Positions 46,742 through 55,676 of a stretch of DNA of 64,000 nt are shown piece after piece. Origin of the DNA: Microcosmobacter mediterraneus (lineage in GTDB: Bacteria > Bacteroidota > Bacteroidia > Flavobacteriales > Flavobacteriaceae); the NCBI RefSeq assembly GCF_031846265.1, contig NZ_JAVRIA010000006.1, positions 1 to 64,000 on the forward strand, read 5' to 3'. The position numbers and the translations under genes are program-made. The notes below the pieces were generated by a model. It ran no database searches and had not been told where the DNA came from. It saw only the letters and a list, made by a program, of their open reading frames with translations. How positions within the stretch are numbered: the first letter of the stretch is position 1; the number at the start of each line of letters is the position of its first letter.

Positions 46742-48541
46742 TTATCTAACTATACTCTTTAATTTTTTCTTTTTTACACCAGATGATAAGTTAATTGCGG
46801 TTTCTATAAGCGCCAAATGCGAATAAGCTTGAGGGAAATTACCTAAAAGACGTTTCGTTTTAAAATCTATATCTTCACTAAATAATCCAAGGTGATTACT
46901 ATAACTTAATAACGTATTGAACATTTCTATAGCCCTTGATTCTTCTCCAATCTTGTATAGACTATTGATAAACCAAAATGTGCAAATGGTAAATGAGGAA
47001 GAAGGTAATCCAAAATCGTCTTTATTCTTATAGCGATACAATAAGCCTTCGTAACAAAGGTCTTTTTCAATAGCTTTAACGGTACTCACAAATTTTGGGT
47101 GTTTGGCATCTATGAATCCATATGACTCCATTAAAAGAACAGAAGCATCCAGATCTTTAAAACCATAGGCTTGGGTAAATGCTTGTATTTCATCATTCCA
47201 TGCATTCGTCATAATATCATGGTGTATAGTTTCCTCTAACAATTGCCAACGAGCTTTCTTAGAGGTTTTCCCTAATAAATCTGCAACCTTTATAGCTTTA
47301 TCTACAGCTGTCCAACAAAGTATCTTAGAAAATGTAAAATGACGATCTTCTTTTCTAAATTCCCATATTCCTTTATCAGGTTCTGTCCAGTGTTTACTTA
47401 CAACCCAAACTATGCCTTTGGCGAGAGTCCATAACTCTTCTCGATGTTCTACATCATTTTTAAAATTGAAAAGTAATTGATAAATAACATCCATTAAAAT
47501 ACCATAAATATCATTTTGCTTTTGTTTGTATGCTGCGTTACCTATTCTTACTGGTTTAGAGTTATGATATCCTTTAAGATGGTCTAAGGTTTCTTCAGTT
47601 AGCTTTTTTTCACCACTAATTCCATACATAATTTGAAGCTTTTCATCTTTATCTGGCAACAAGCCAATAATAAAGTTAAGATAGCGTCTAGCAATATTTT
47701 TATGACCCAACTGAGACATTACTTTAATTACCATTGAAGCATCTCTTATCCAACAAAATCGATAATCCCAATTTCTAACTTCTCCTATTGTTTCGGGTAA
47801 ACTAGTAGTTGCGGCTGCAAGTACTGCACCAGTTTTATCATAGCTCAATAATTTCAAAGTTATAGCACTTCTACTAATAATATCATTATACTGTTCATAG
47901 GATGAAGTGCGCTCCATCCAATTAAGCCAATAAACTTTAGTACGTTCATATTCCCTATGAGCATCCTTAGCACTAGGAGTAACTAATTTTTCATTATAAC
48001 TAAACCATAAAAATCCATCCTTCTCTAAAGTAATTTCTGACCCATTTACAACTGAGTTAAAATCTAAATTAGTATACAAAAACAAGGTGTCATAAGACTC
48101 ATCCTCACTAAGACTAACAATAAAATCTGGCTTAATAAAGGTTTCTGTAACACCTTTAGCATATTCTAACTTTGGGTTGTACTCAACCTTAAAACTAGGT
48201 TTACCAGAAACATATTTAAGCACTCTTATTACTTCAGGAGGTTTATGATATAAATTTTGAGATTTATAATACCTGGGCATAAAATCGTGCAACTCAAAAC
48301 AATCTAACCCATTACTAAACTTGGTAATTAAAATTGCTGTGTCCTCTAAATAATGCTGAGAAATGGTATAACTATCATCAGTTTTAAAGCCAAAAGTGCC
48401 TCCAAGTTCTTCGTCTAAGAGTTTTGCAAAAACAGATGGCGAATCAAATTTTGGCAAACAACACCAATCAATAGAACCATTTTTTGATATAATTGCTGCA
48501 CTTTGGCAATTTCCTATTATGCCGTAATCTAAATTATTCAT
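46742..48541 (-). CDS. Glycoside hydrolase family 15 protein, trehalase-like
   Basis: A 599-residue GH15 enzyme with the N-terminal beta-sandwich (1-230) and the (alpha/alpha)6 catalytic barrel. The substrate-binding NWDYRFCWIRDAS motif is at 257-269, the catalytic acid Glu394 lies in GIWEFR, and Glu556 in FSEDID is the candidate base. No signal peptide, so cytosolic. Bacterial homologues of this subgroup include trehalases; the divergent trehalose-synthesis gene supports that reading, but glucoamylase-type activity is possible. A 5' region of 81 bases separates it from otsA-otsB. Confidence 0.9.
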   Translation of the reverse strand: MNNLDYGIIGNCQSAAIISKNGSIDWCCLPKFDSPSVFAKLLDEELGGTFGFKTDDSYTISQHYLEDTAILITKFSNGLDCFELHDFMPRYYKSQNLYHKPPEVIRVLKYVSGKPSFKVEYNPKLEYAKGVTETFIKPDFIVSLSEDESYDTLFLYTNLDFNSVVNGSEITLEKDGFLWFSYNEKLVTPSAKDAHREYERTKVYWLNWMERTSSYEQYNDIISRSAITLKLLSYDKTGAVLAAATTSLPETIGEVRNWDYRFCWIRDASMVIKVMSQLGHKNIARRYLNFIIGLLPDKDEKLQIMYGISGEKKLTEETLDHLKGYHNSKPVRIGNAAYKQKQNDIYGILMDVIYQLLFNFKNDVEHREELWTLAKGIVWVVSKHWTEPDKGIWEFRKEDRHFTFSKILCWTAVDKAIKVADLLGKTSKKARWQLLEETIHHDIMTNAWNDEIQAFTQAYGFKDLDASVLLMESYGFIDAKHPKFVSTVKAIEKDLCYEGLLYRYKNKDDFGLPSSSFTICTFWFINSLYKIGEESRAIEMFNTLLSYSNHLGLFSEDIDFKTKRLLGNFPQAYSHLALIETAINLSSGVKKKKLKSIVR

Positions 48542-48622
48542 TTATTTTTAGGTTAAAAATGATGATAAAAAATCTAATTTCTTTAAATTAACGAAAATCC
48601 AAAAAGCCATCAAAATATTAGT

Positions 48623-50821
48623 ATGAATAAAACAATAATAGTTTCAAATCGGTTGCCACTTCAAATTTCAATTGAAGGAGATAAACTTAATGTAACTCCT
48701 AGTGTTGGAGGACTTGCAACAGGTATGAAATCTGTTCATGCTGAAGGGAATGGTATTTGGATTGGTTGGTCTGGTATAACAAGTGAAGATTTAGATTCTG
48801 ATTTAAAATCTAAAGTCAACGCCAAAATTGAAAATGCTAAATGTAGAGCCGTTGAATTGAGCTCAGATGATATTGATGATTATTATTTAGGATTTAGTAA
48901 TCGTACGCTTTGGCCATTATTCCATTACTTTTTAGAATATACAGAATTTGAAAAATCCCATTGGGAAGCATACAAACGCGTCAATAAAAAATTTGCTGAA
49001 GTAGTATTAAATACTGTAGAAGAAGGTGATACAGTTTGGGTACAGGACTATCAATTACTGCTTTTACCACAACTTATAAAAGATGTAAGGCCAGATATTA
49101 CTATTGGTTTCTTTTTACACATTCCGTTTCCTTCATATGAAATCTTTAGAACATTTCCTTGGCGAGAAGAGCTCTTAACAGGTATGTTGGGTGCTGATCT
49201 TGTTGGTTTCCATACCTATGATTATGAACGTCATTTCTTAAGTTCGGTAAAACGAATTATGCGCCTAGAAGTTAATTTTAATGAAATCACATATTATGAT
49301 AGAATAATAAAAGTAGATTCTTTTCCTATGGGAATTGATTACAACAAATTTCATGACGCTGCTCTGGCTCATAATAATCAAAACACTGAAAAATCTGAGC
49401 TTCAGAAGCGCTTAGACACTCATATAAATGAAGATAATGATAAAAAATTCATACTATCTATAGATCGTTTAGATTATACCAAAGGGATTCCAAATAGAAT
49501 ACGAGCCTTTGAAAATTTTTTAAATACTTATCCTGAATATAAAGAGAAAGTAAGACTAATTATGCTTACAGTACCTTCACGTTCTAATGTACCACAATAT
49601 CAGAAATTAAAAAGTGAAACTGATGAACTTGTTGGACGCATTAATGGAGAATTTTCTACAGTAAGCTGGACACCAATATGGTATTTCTACAGATCACTTC
49701 CTTTTAACAATCTAATCGATTTATACACCTCATCTGATGTTGCTTTAATTACGCCTGTTAGAGATGGAATGAACTTAGTGGCAAAAGAATATGTAGCTAC
49801 ACGTACTAACCAAGATGGTGTTCTTATTTTAAGTGAAATGGCAGGTGCAGCAAAAGAAATGAACGAAGCCTTGTTAATCAACCCAAATAGTTTTGAGGAT
49901 TTTGCCACCGCATTAAATAAGGCATTGAAGATGCCTTTAGAAGAACAAAATAGTCGAATGAAAATTTTACAAAAACGTTTAAAGCGTTATGACGTAGAAA
50001 AATGGGCAAAAGAATTTTTTAAGACCTTAGACGAAACTAACCAATTACAAGAAGTGGTTATTTCAAAAAAAATGAATGACAAAGAAGAGGATCTTATTTC
50101 AGAACATTATAAAAATGCAAAAAAACGTTTAGTCCTTTTAGATTATGATGGTACCTTGGTTGGTTTTAAAGACAATCCACAAGATGCAAAACCAGATGAA
50201 GAACTGTATACGATCCTTGATAAATTTGAAAACCAAAAAAACACAAAATTGTGTTTAATTAGCGGAAGAGATAAAGCAACTTTTAATAATTGGTTTGGAT
50301 TTAAAGATTATGACCTTATTACAGACCATGGTGTTTGGATAAGAGAAAATAAAAAATGGATACCATTAGAAATTTTAAAAACAGAATGGATGTCTAACAT
50401 AAAACCAATTCTAGAAACTTTTGTGGATAGAACTCCAGGAACGTTTATAGAAGAAAAGGAATACTCATTAGCTTGGCATTACAGAACCGCTGACCCAGAA
50501 TTGGCTCAAATAAGAACATTGGAACTCAATACAGTTTTAACCAGTATGGTATCAAATAACGAATTATCTGTTTTACAAGGCAATAAAGTTATAGAAATAA
50601 AGAGTAGTAATGTTAATAAAGGTAGAGTAACTTCCCAATTATTAATGAAAGACAATTATGACTATGTGCTTGTTTTGGGTGATGACTGGACTGATGAATA
50701 TATGTTTGAAGCTGCTCCAGAATTTGCAACTACAATAAAAGTTGGTTATGTTAAAACTAAAGCTAAATATAAAATTAAAGGACCTCAAAAAGTAAGAGAA
50801 TTACTAAATAAACTTATTTAA
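48623..50821 (+). CDS. Trehalose-6-phosphate synthase/phosphatase fusion
   Basis: A 732-residue fusion. The N-terminal OtsA-type GT20 domain (about 1-480; SNRLPLQIS, SVGGLATGMK, WVQDYQLLLLP, IDRLDYTKGIPNRI, RDGMNLVAKEY) makes trehalose 6-phosphate from UDP-glucose and glucose 6-phosphate. The C-terminal HAD-type OtsB phosphatase starts near residue 500 with DYDGT at 507-511 and ends with GDDWTDEYMFE. It therefore makes free trehalose alone. It is divergent from the GH15 gene and followed 1 base later by the M28 peptidase gene, which shares the strand but not the pathway. Confidence 0.95.
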   Translation: MNKTIIVSNRLPLQISIEGDKLNVTPSVGGLATGMKSVHAEGNGIWIGWSGITSEDLDSDLKSKVNAKIENAKCRAVELSSDDIDDYYLGFSNRTLWPLFHYFLEYTEFEKSHWEAYKRVNKKFAEVVLNTVEEGDTVWVQDYQLLLLPQLIKDVRPDITIGFFLHIPFPSYEIFRTFPWREELLTGMLGADLVGFHTYDYERHFLSSVKRIMRLEVNFNEITYYDRIIKVDSFPMGIDYNKFHDAALAHNNQNTEKSELQKRLDTHINEDNDKKFILSIDRLDYTKGIPNRIRAFENFLNTYPEYKEKVRLIMLTVPSRSNVPQYQKLKSETDELVGRINGEFSTVSWTPIWYFYRSLPFNNLIDLYTSSDVALITPVRDGMNLVAKEYVATRTNQDGVLILSEMAGAAKEMNEALLINPNSFEDFATALNKALKMPLEEQNSRMKILQKRLKRYDVEKWAKEFFKTLDETNQLQEVVISKKMNDKEEDLISEHYKNAKKRLVLLDYDGTLVGFKDNPQDAKPDEELYTILDKFENQKNTKLCLISGRDKATFNNWFGFKDYDLITDHGVWIRENKKWIPLEILKTEWMSNIKPILETFVDRTPGTFIEEKEYSLAWHYRTADPELAQIRTLELNTVLTSMVSNNELSVLQGNKVIEIKSSNVNKGRVTSQLLMKDNYDYVLVLGDDWTDEYMFEAAPEFATTIKVGYVKTKAKYKIKGPQKVRELLNKLI

Positions 50822-50822
50822 A

Positions 50823-52178
50823 ATGAACAAATTAATAGTACTATTTATTCTAGGGATTTCCATTTCTACAGCTGCACAAACCGATACCAAAATCTATGAT
50901 ATTATAGATGCTGTTTCAGAAGAACGTCTAAGAAATGATGTGAAAACATTGGCAGATTTTGGCACGCGACATACACTTAGCGATACCCTTTCAGAAACTA
51001 GAGGCATAGGTGCCGCACGTCGTTGGATAAAATCGGAGTTCGATAAAATTTCTAAAGATTGTAATAATTGTCTTGAGGTATTTTATCAAAAAGACTTAGT
51101 AGAAAAAAGCACTGAACCTTTTGCTCGGATTTTTAGAGATGTTTGGGTCGTAAATGTGGTTGCTATTCAGCGAGGTACAAAATATCCAAATCGTTTTGTA
51201 ATAATGAGTGGTGATATCGACTCAAGAATAAGTGATCCCAATAACTATACAGACGATTCTCCTGGAGCAAACGACAATGCTACAGGAATGGCAGGTGCTA
51301 TAGAAGCTGCCAGAGTGCTATCAAAATATAAGTTTGAAAATAGTATCATCTATGTTGGTCTTTCTGGTGAAGAACAAGGATTGTATGGTGGTAAAGGTCT
51401 AGCCAATTACGCCAAGCAAAACAATTGGGACATTATTGGCGTTTTAAACAATGATATGATTGGTAATATTGAAGGTGTAGATGGTGTGATCGATAATCGT
51501 ACGTTCAGAATCTTTTCAGAACCTGTAACCACTGACGAAACAGATGCTACCAAATTAGCAAGACAAGCAAGAGCGCGTCGTTTTTATGGTGGAGAGGTCG
51601 ATGGTATTTCGCGTCAATTAGCACGTTACGTGTATAAAACAACCAAAACCTATATGCCAGAAATGAGTCCAATGATGGTATATCGTTTAGATCGTTTTGG
51701 TCGTGGTGGTCATCATAGACCTTTCTGTGACCTAGGCTTTGCAGGTATACGCATCATGGAAGCGCATGAAAACTACACGCAACAGCACCAAGATATTAGA
51801 ACGGAAGATGGTATTGCATATGGCGATACCTTTGAGCATGTTAACTTTCCGTATTGCAAAAAACTAACAGCTGTAAACGCCATTACAATGGCAAGTCTTG
51901 CTTCTGCGCCTCCAAGTCCTAAAGATGTTGGTATTGGAGGTATTGTAGAAGCTTCAGCCAAGTTTCAATGGAGTAAAGTAGACGGTGCTAAAGGTTATAA
52001 AATTTACTGGAGAGATACCACCTCACCTACTTGGGATCACAGTCGTTATGTTGGTGATGTTACCGAGTTTACCCTAGATGGTATTGTTATTGATAACTTC
52101 TTCTTTGGAGTTGCTGCTGTTGGTAACAATAGTCATGAAAGTTTAGTGGTATTCCCAAATCAAATATTTAGAAATTAG
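50823..52178 (+). CDS. M28 family peptidase with a C-terminal FN3-like domain
   Basis: A 451-residue exported protein (signal peptide ending STAAQ). The M28 domain shows GANDNATG (148-155, Asp151), the GEE pair (Glu183/Glu184), NDMIGN (Asp211) and a late HENY. The usual first zinc ligand His of the HxD motif is replaced: the sequence reads GDIDS at 130-134, with Asp131 in the His position. The last 90 residues resemble a fibronectin III module. It is probably a secreted aminopeptidase whose metal site is altered. Confidence 0.85.
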   Translation: MNKLIVLFILGISISTAAQTDTKIYDIIDAVSEERLRNDVKTLADFGTRHTLSDTLSETRGIGAARRWIKSEFDKISKDCNNCLEVFYQKDLVEKSTEPFARIFRDVWVVNVVAIQRGTKYPNRFVIMSGDIDSRISDPNNYTDDSPGANDNATGMAGAIEAARVLSKYKFENSIIYVGLSGEEQGLYGGKGLANYAKQNNWDIIGVLNNDMIGNIEGVDGVIDNRTFRIFSEPVTTDETDATKLARQARARRFYGGEVDGISRQLARYVYKTTKTYMPEMSPMMVYRLDRFGRGGHHRPFCDLGFAGIRIMEAHENYTQQHQDIRTEDGIAYGDTFEHVNFPYCKKLTAVNAITMASLASAPPSPKDVGIGGIVEASAKFQWSKVDGAKGYKIYWRDTTSPTWDHSRYVGDVTEFTLDGIVIDNFFFGVAAVGNNSHESLVVFPNQIFRN

Positions 52179-52182
52179 TGTT

Positions 52183-52208
52183 GTCATTCCTGTGCAGACA
52201 GGAAACTA
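52183..52208. repeat. Palindromic dispersed repeat, TTCCTG/CAGGAA type
   Basis: TTCCTG (52187-52192) and CAGGAA (52199-52204) pair around TGCAGA. It is nearly identical to the repeat upstream of hisS. It fills the gap between the two peptidase genes and touches the TTG upstream of the M1 start. Confidence 0.65.
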
Positions 52209-52214
52209 TTGTAT

Positions 52215-53873
52215 ATGAAATTTAAAAATCAATTAATTGTGAGGCATACTTTACTTATAGCTTTTTTACTTGTGTTTTCAATATCCGAAGCACAACTACT
52301 TCAAGATAAAACCAAATTCACAAAGCTAGATACACTGAGAGGAAGTATCACTCCAGAACGCGAGTGGTGGGATTTAAACTATTACAACCTAAATATAAAA
52401 GTACAACCAGACAAAAAATTTATTGCTGGTTATAATATAATTAGATATAAGGTATTAAAATCGCATAATGTTATACAAATAGATTTGCAAGCACCTATGG
52501 AAATAGTTGCTATTTCTCAAGATAATGAAGATTTAAACTACAATAAAATTGGTCCTGCATATTTTGTTTTTCTTAAAAAGGATCAAATACCTGGAGAATA
52601 TAACGAATTGTATGTGCAATATTCGGGGAAACCCAGAGAAGCAGTTCGTGCACCATGGGATGGTGGATTTTCTTGGAAAAAAGATAATAATGGCAAATAT
52701 TTTGTTGCTACGTCTTGCCAAGGCTTAGGTGCTAGTGTTTGGTGGCCCAATAAAGACCATATGTACGATGAAGTAGACAGTATGCGAATTGCTATTGATG
52801 TGCCTAAAGACTTAATTGCTGTTGCCAATGGGAGACTTCGAGACACCTACGAATATGAGGTTGGTGGCTATAAAATGTACGAGTGGTTTGTGTCAAATCC
52901 CATTAATAACTACGGCGTTAATGTAAATATAGGAGACTATGTAAATTTTTCTGAGGTTTACCAAGGCGAAAAAGGAGATTTAGATATGGATTATTGGGTT
53001 TTAAAAGATAATCTTGAAAAAGCAAAAACGCATTTTAAAGATGCTCCTAAAATGATGAAAGCTTTTGAATATTGGTTTGGTCCTTATCCATTTTATGAAG
53101 ATAGTTTTAAACTCGTTGAAGTGCCTTATTTAGGTATGGAACACCAAAGTTCAGTGACTTATGGTAACAAATATTTAAAAGGTTACTTAGGTAAAGACCT
53201 TTCTGATACTGGAGAAGGTTTAAAGTTCGATTTTATAATTGTACACGAAGCTGGGCATGAATGGTTTGCCAATAACATTACTAATAAAGATGTGGCAGAC
53301 ATGTGGATACATGAAGGATTTACTGCCTATTCTGAAAACTTATTTTTAGATTATTATTACGGAAAAAAATCTTCAGCAGATTACGTTATTGGCACAAGAC
53401 GATTAATACAAAATGATAGACCATTAATAGGACCATACAATGTTAATAAAGAAGGTTCTAGCGATATGTATTATAAAGGTGCTAACCTTTTACACACGTT
53501 GCGTCAACTTATTGAAGATGACGACTTATGGCGAGACATCTTAAGAGGTCTAAATTCTGAATTCTATCACCAAACTGTAACTACAAAACAAATAGAAGAT
53601 TACATAAGTAAACGGACAAAAAAAGATTTATCAGCGTTTTTTAATCAGTATTTGCGTGATACGCGCATACCAACTTTAGAATATAAGATTGAAAAAAGAG
53701 AGTTGAAATTTCGTTATATAGATATTGTAAAAGGGTTTGATATGCCTATTGAAGTTGACATGAATGGTAAAACCCAATGGATTTTTCCTAGTGCAAAATG
53801 GCAATCAAAACCTATTAATGGTACTGATTTTAAAGTTGATAGAGATTACTATATTTATACTAAACAATTATAA
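52215..53873 (+). CDS. M1 family metallopeptidase
   Basis: A 552-residue exported gluzincin aminopeptidase (signal peptide ending SEAQ). The zinc motif HEAGH is at 344-348 with the third ligand Glu367, 18 residues later (HExxH-x18-E). The exopeptidase GxMEN motif appears as GMEHQ. The ATG at 52215 is preferred over the TTG at 52209, which lies against the repeat. Homologues remove N-terminal residues from peptides. It lies 36 bases after the M28 gene and 2 bases before a YdeI-family gene. Confidence 0.93.
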   Translation: MKFKNQLIVRHTLLIAFLLVFSISEAQLLQDKTKFTKLDTLRGSITPEREWWDLNYYNLNIKVQPDKKFIAGYNIIRYKVLKSHNVIQIDLQAPMEIVAISQDNEDLNYNKIGPAYFVFLKKDQIPGEYNELYVQYSGKPREAVRAPWDGGFSWKKDNNGKYFVATSCQGLGASVWWPNKDHMYDEVDSMRIAIDVPKDLIAVANGRLRDTYEYEVGGYKMYEWFVSNPINNYGVNVNIGDYVNFSEVYQGEKGDLDMDYWVLKDNLEKAKTHFKDAPKMMKAFEYWFGPYPFYEDSFKLVEVPYLGMEHQSSVTYGNKYLKGYLGKDLSDTGEGLKFDFIIVHEAGHEWFANNITNKDVADMWIHEGFTAYSENLFLDYYYGKKSSADYVIGTRRLIQNDRPLIGPYNVNKEGSSDMYYKGANLLHTLRQLIEDDDLWRDILRGLNSEFYHQTVTTKQIEDYISKRTKKDLSAFFNQYLRDTRIPTLEYKIEKRELKFRYIDIVKGFDMPIEVDMNGKTQWIFPSAKWQSKPINGTDFKVDRDYYIYTKQL

Positions 53874-53875
53874 TA

Positions 53876-54448
53876 TTGGAATTTCCAGAACTCTATTTTG
53901 AACGCGATATAGATTGGTACGACTGGTTACTACAAAACCATGATAAGTACAAAGCTGTTTACTTAGTCTTTTACAAGCTAGAAACAGGAATACTAACCAT
54001 GCGCTGGAGCGACGCCGTTAAAGTAGCTTTATGTTTTGGCTGGATAGATGCTACTGTAAAAAGTCTTGGTGGCGGAAAACGCATTCAATATTTCACACAT
54101 CGTAATCCTAAAAGTACATGGAGTGCTTTAAACAAAAAATATATCGTTGAACTTGAAGCTACAGGTATGATTCAAGAACCTGGTTGGAAACTTATAAATC
54201 TGGCTAAGGAAACTGGTACATGGACCGAAATGGATGATGTTGAAAACGGAGTGATTCCAGATGAACTGCAAAAAGCATTTGATGTCAATCCTAGAGCTTT
54301 TGAAAATTATCAAAATTTCTCAAAAGGTTACAGAAAGTCATATTTATCATGGCTTCATAGTGCAAAACGTGAGGCAACTAAACAAAAACGAATAAAAGAA
54401 ATTATTAGATTGTGTAATGCTAATATAAAATCGAGAGATGCCTGGTAA
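53876..54448 (+). CDS. YdeI/OmpD-associated family protein, copy 1
   Basis: A 190-residue protein of the YdeI/OmdA family (WLLQNHDKYKAVYLVFYK, WSDAVKVALCFGWIDATVKS, RNPKSTWSALNKK). The likely start is TTG, 2 bases after the peptidase stop; no in-frame ATG fits the family N-terminus. Function is unclear; the family was linked to bacteriocin or polymyxin sensitivity. It overlaps the next gene by 11 bases. Confidence 0.85.
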   Translation: MEFPELYFERDIDWYDWLLQNHDKYKAVYLVFYKLETGILTMRWSDAVKVALCFGWIDATVKSLGGGKRIQYFTHRNPKSTWSALNKKYIVELEATGMIQEPGWKLINLAKETGTWTEMDDVENGVIPDELQKAFDVNPRAFENYQNFSKGYRKSYLSWLHSAKREATKQKRIKEIIRLCNANIKSRDAW

Positions 54449-54938
54449 ATTGAAAAGTCAAATTTTTGAAGTTGGTTTATTAGATAAATACCATCTATTT
54501 ATTCCTGAAGAAATCTTTAGACCATTTGCGGAAGCCAAACAAAGTCGTGTAAAAATCAACGCATCGCATAAAAGTAAATCCATTGAGTTTTATGCTGCTG
54601 TTAAAAAAGACAAGAATACAGATGACTATAAGTTTATGTTTAGCAAGGAGAAGCAAAAACAATTGGGTTTACTACTAAACGACTATTTTAAATTACAGTT
54701 ATTTGAAGATACTTCTAAATATGGTGTTGATATGTCTGAGGAATTAAGCGCTGTTTTTGATAGCGAAGCGGAAGCTTTCAAAGTGTTTGAGAGTTTAACC
54801 AAAGGAAAACAGCGCAGCATTATTTATGCCATTGCAAGATTTAAAAACAGCCAGACCAGAATTGATAAGGCTCTCGTTGTTTGCGAAAATCTTAGAAGGG
54901 GAAATCTTAATACTTACACCATATTAAAACAGCAATAA
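54438..54938 (+). CDS. YdeI/OmpD-associated family protein, copy 2
   Basis: A 166-residue protein with an N-terminal beta-barrel segment (DUF1905-like) and a C-terminal OmdA helical region (LTKGKQRSIIYAIARFKNSQTRIDKAL). It is related in its C-terminus to the preceding gene. The overlapping starts suggest coupled expression of the peptidase and both YdeI-family genes. No specific function. Confidence 0.75.
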   Translation: MPGKLKSQIFEVGLLDKYHLFIPEEIFRPFAEAKQSRVKINASHKSKSIEFYAAVKKDKNTDDYKFMFSKEKQKQLGLLLNDYFKLQLFEDTSKYGVDMSEELSAVFDSEAEAFKVFESLTKGKQRSIIYAIARFKNSQTRIDKALVVCENLRRGNLNTYTILKQQ

Positions 54939-54950
54939 ATAAAGAAGAAG

Positions 54951-55676
54951 CTAATACATTAACTTTTTTATATTATCCATATAACCTCTGCTCACACGAA
55001 CTACATCACCATTTTGCATGGTCACGTCATAACTTTTAGTATACTTATTTAGTTCTTTTACTTTATTAAGATTGATGATTGAAGATCTATGTACTCGTAT
55101 AAAGCTTTTAGGATTTAGTTTTTCCTCTAAAGCTGAAATTCCATAATTACTTAAATAACTTTTATCATTAATAATCAGCTTAGAATAATCACCATAAGCT
55201 TCAATTCTAATAACATCATCTATACCAACTGTTATCAATTTATTTTGAGATTGTACCAAAATACGGTCTGGATATTGCGTTTTATCCATCAATAAACTTT
55301 CTGTCAATGGTCTAGCATTATTATTAGTGTTTTGTTGTAAACGCTCTATTGCAACTTTAAATCGATCTTTAGTATAGGGTTTTAATAAGTAATCCACAGC
55401 ATGTACATCAAAAGCTTTAAGTGCGTACTGATCATATGCTGTAGAAAAAATAATCTGAGGCAACTCTTCTACATGAGTTAAAACGTCAAAGCCTGTCATT
55501 CCTGGCATTTGAACATCTAAGAATACCAAATCTGGTTTAAACTCATTAATCATTTTTACAGCATCGACACCATTATTAGCTTCTCCAAGTAAAATAAGTT
55601 CAGGAAAATCCTCAAGATATTCTTTAATAAGTTGTCTACCTGCAGACTCATCATCTACGATAATTACTTTCTTCAT
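54951..55676 (-). CDS. Response regulator, REC-LytTR
   Basis: A 241-residue LytR/AlgR-type regulator. The receiver has Asp8/Asp9, phospho-acceptor Asp54 (FLDVQMPG) and Lys99 (LLKPY); the LytTR domain (about 140-241) has SFIRVHRSSIINLNKV. Its ATG overlaps the kinase stop by 4 bases. It probably binds the TGGTCCT boxes in the divergent intergenic region. Confidence 0.94.
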   Translation of the reverse strand: MKKVIIVDDESAGRQLIKEYLEDFPELILLGEANNGVDAVKMINEFKPDLVFLDVQMPGMTGFDVLTHVEELPQIIFSTAYDQYALKAFDVHAVDYLLKPYTKDRFKVAIERLQQNTNNNARPLTESLLMDKTQYPDRILVQSQNKLITVGIDDVIRIEAYGDYSKLIINDKSYLSNYGISALEEKLNPKSFIRVHRSSIINLNKVKELNKYTKSYDVTMQNGDVVRVSRGYMDNIKKLMY

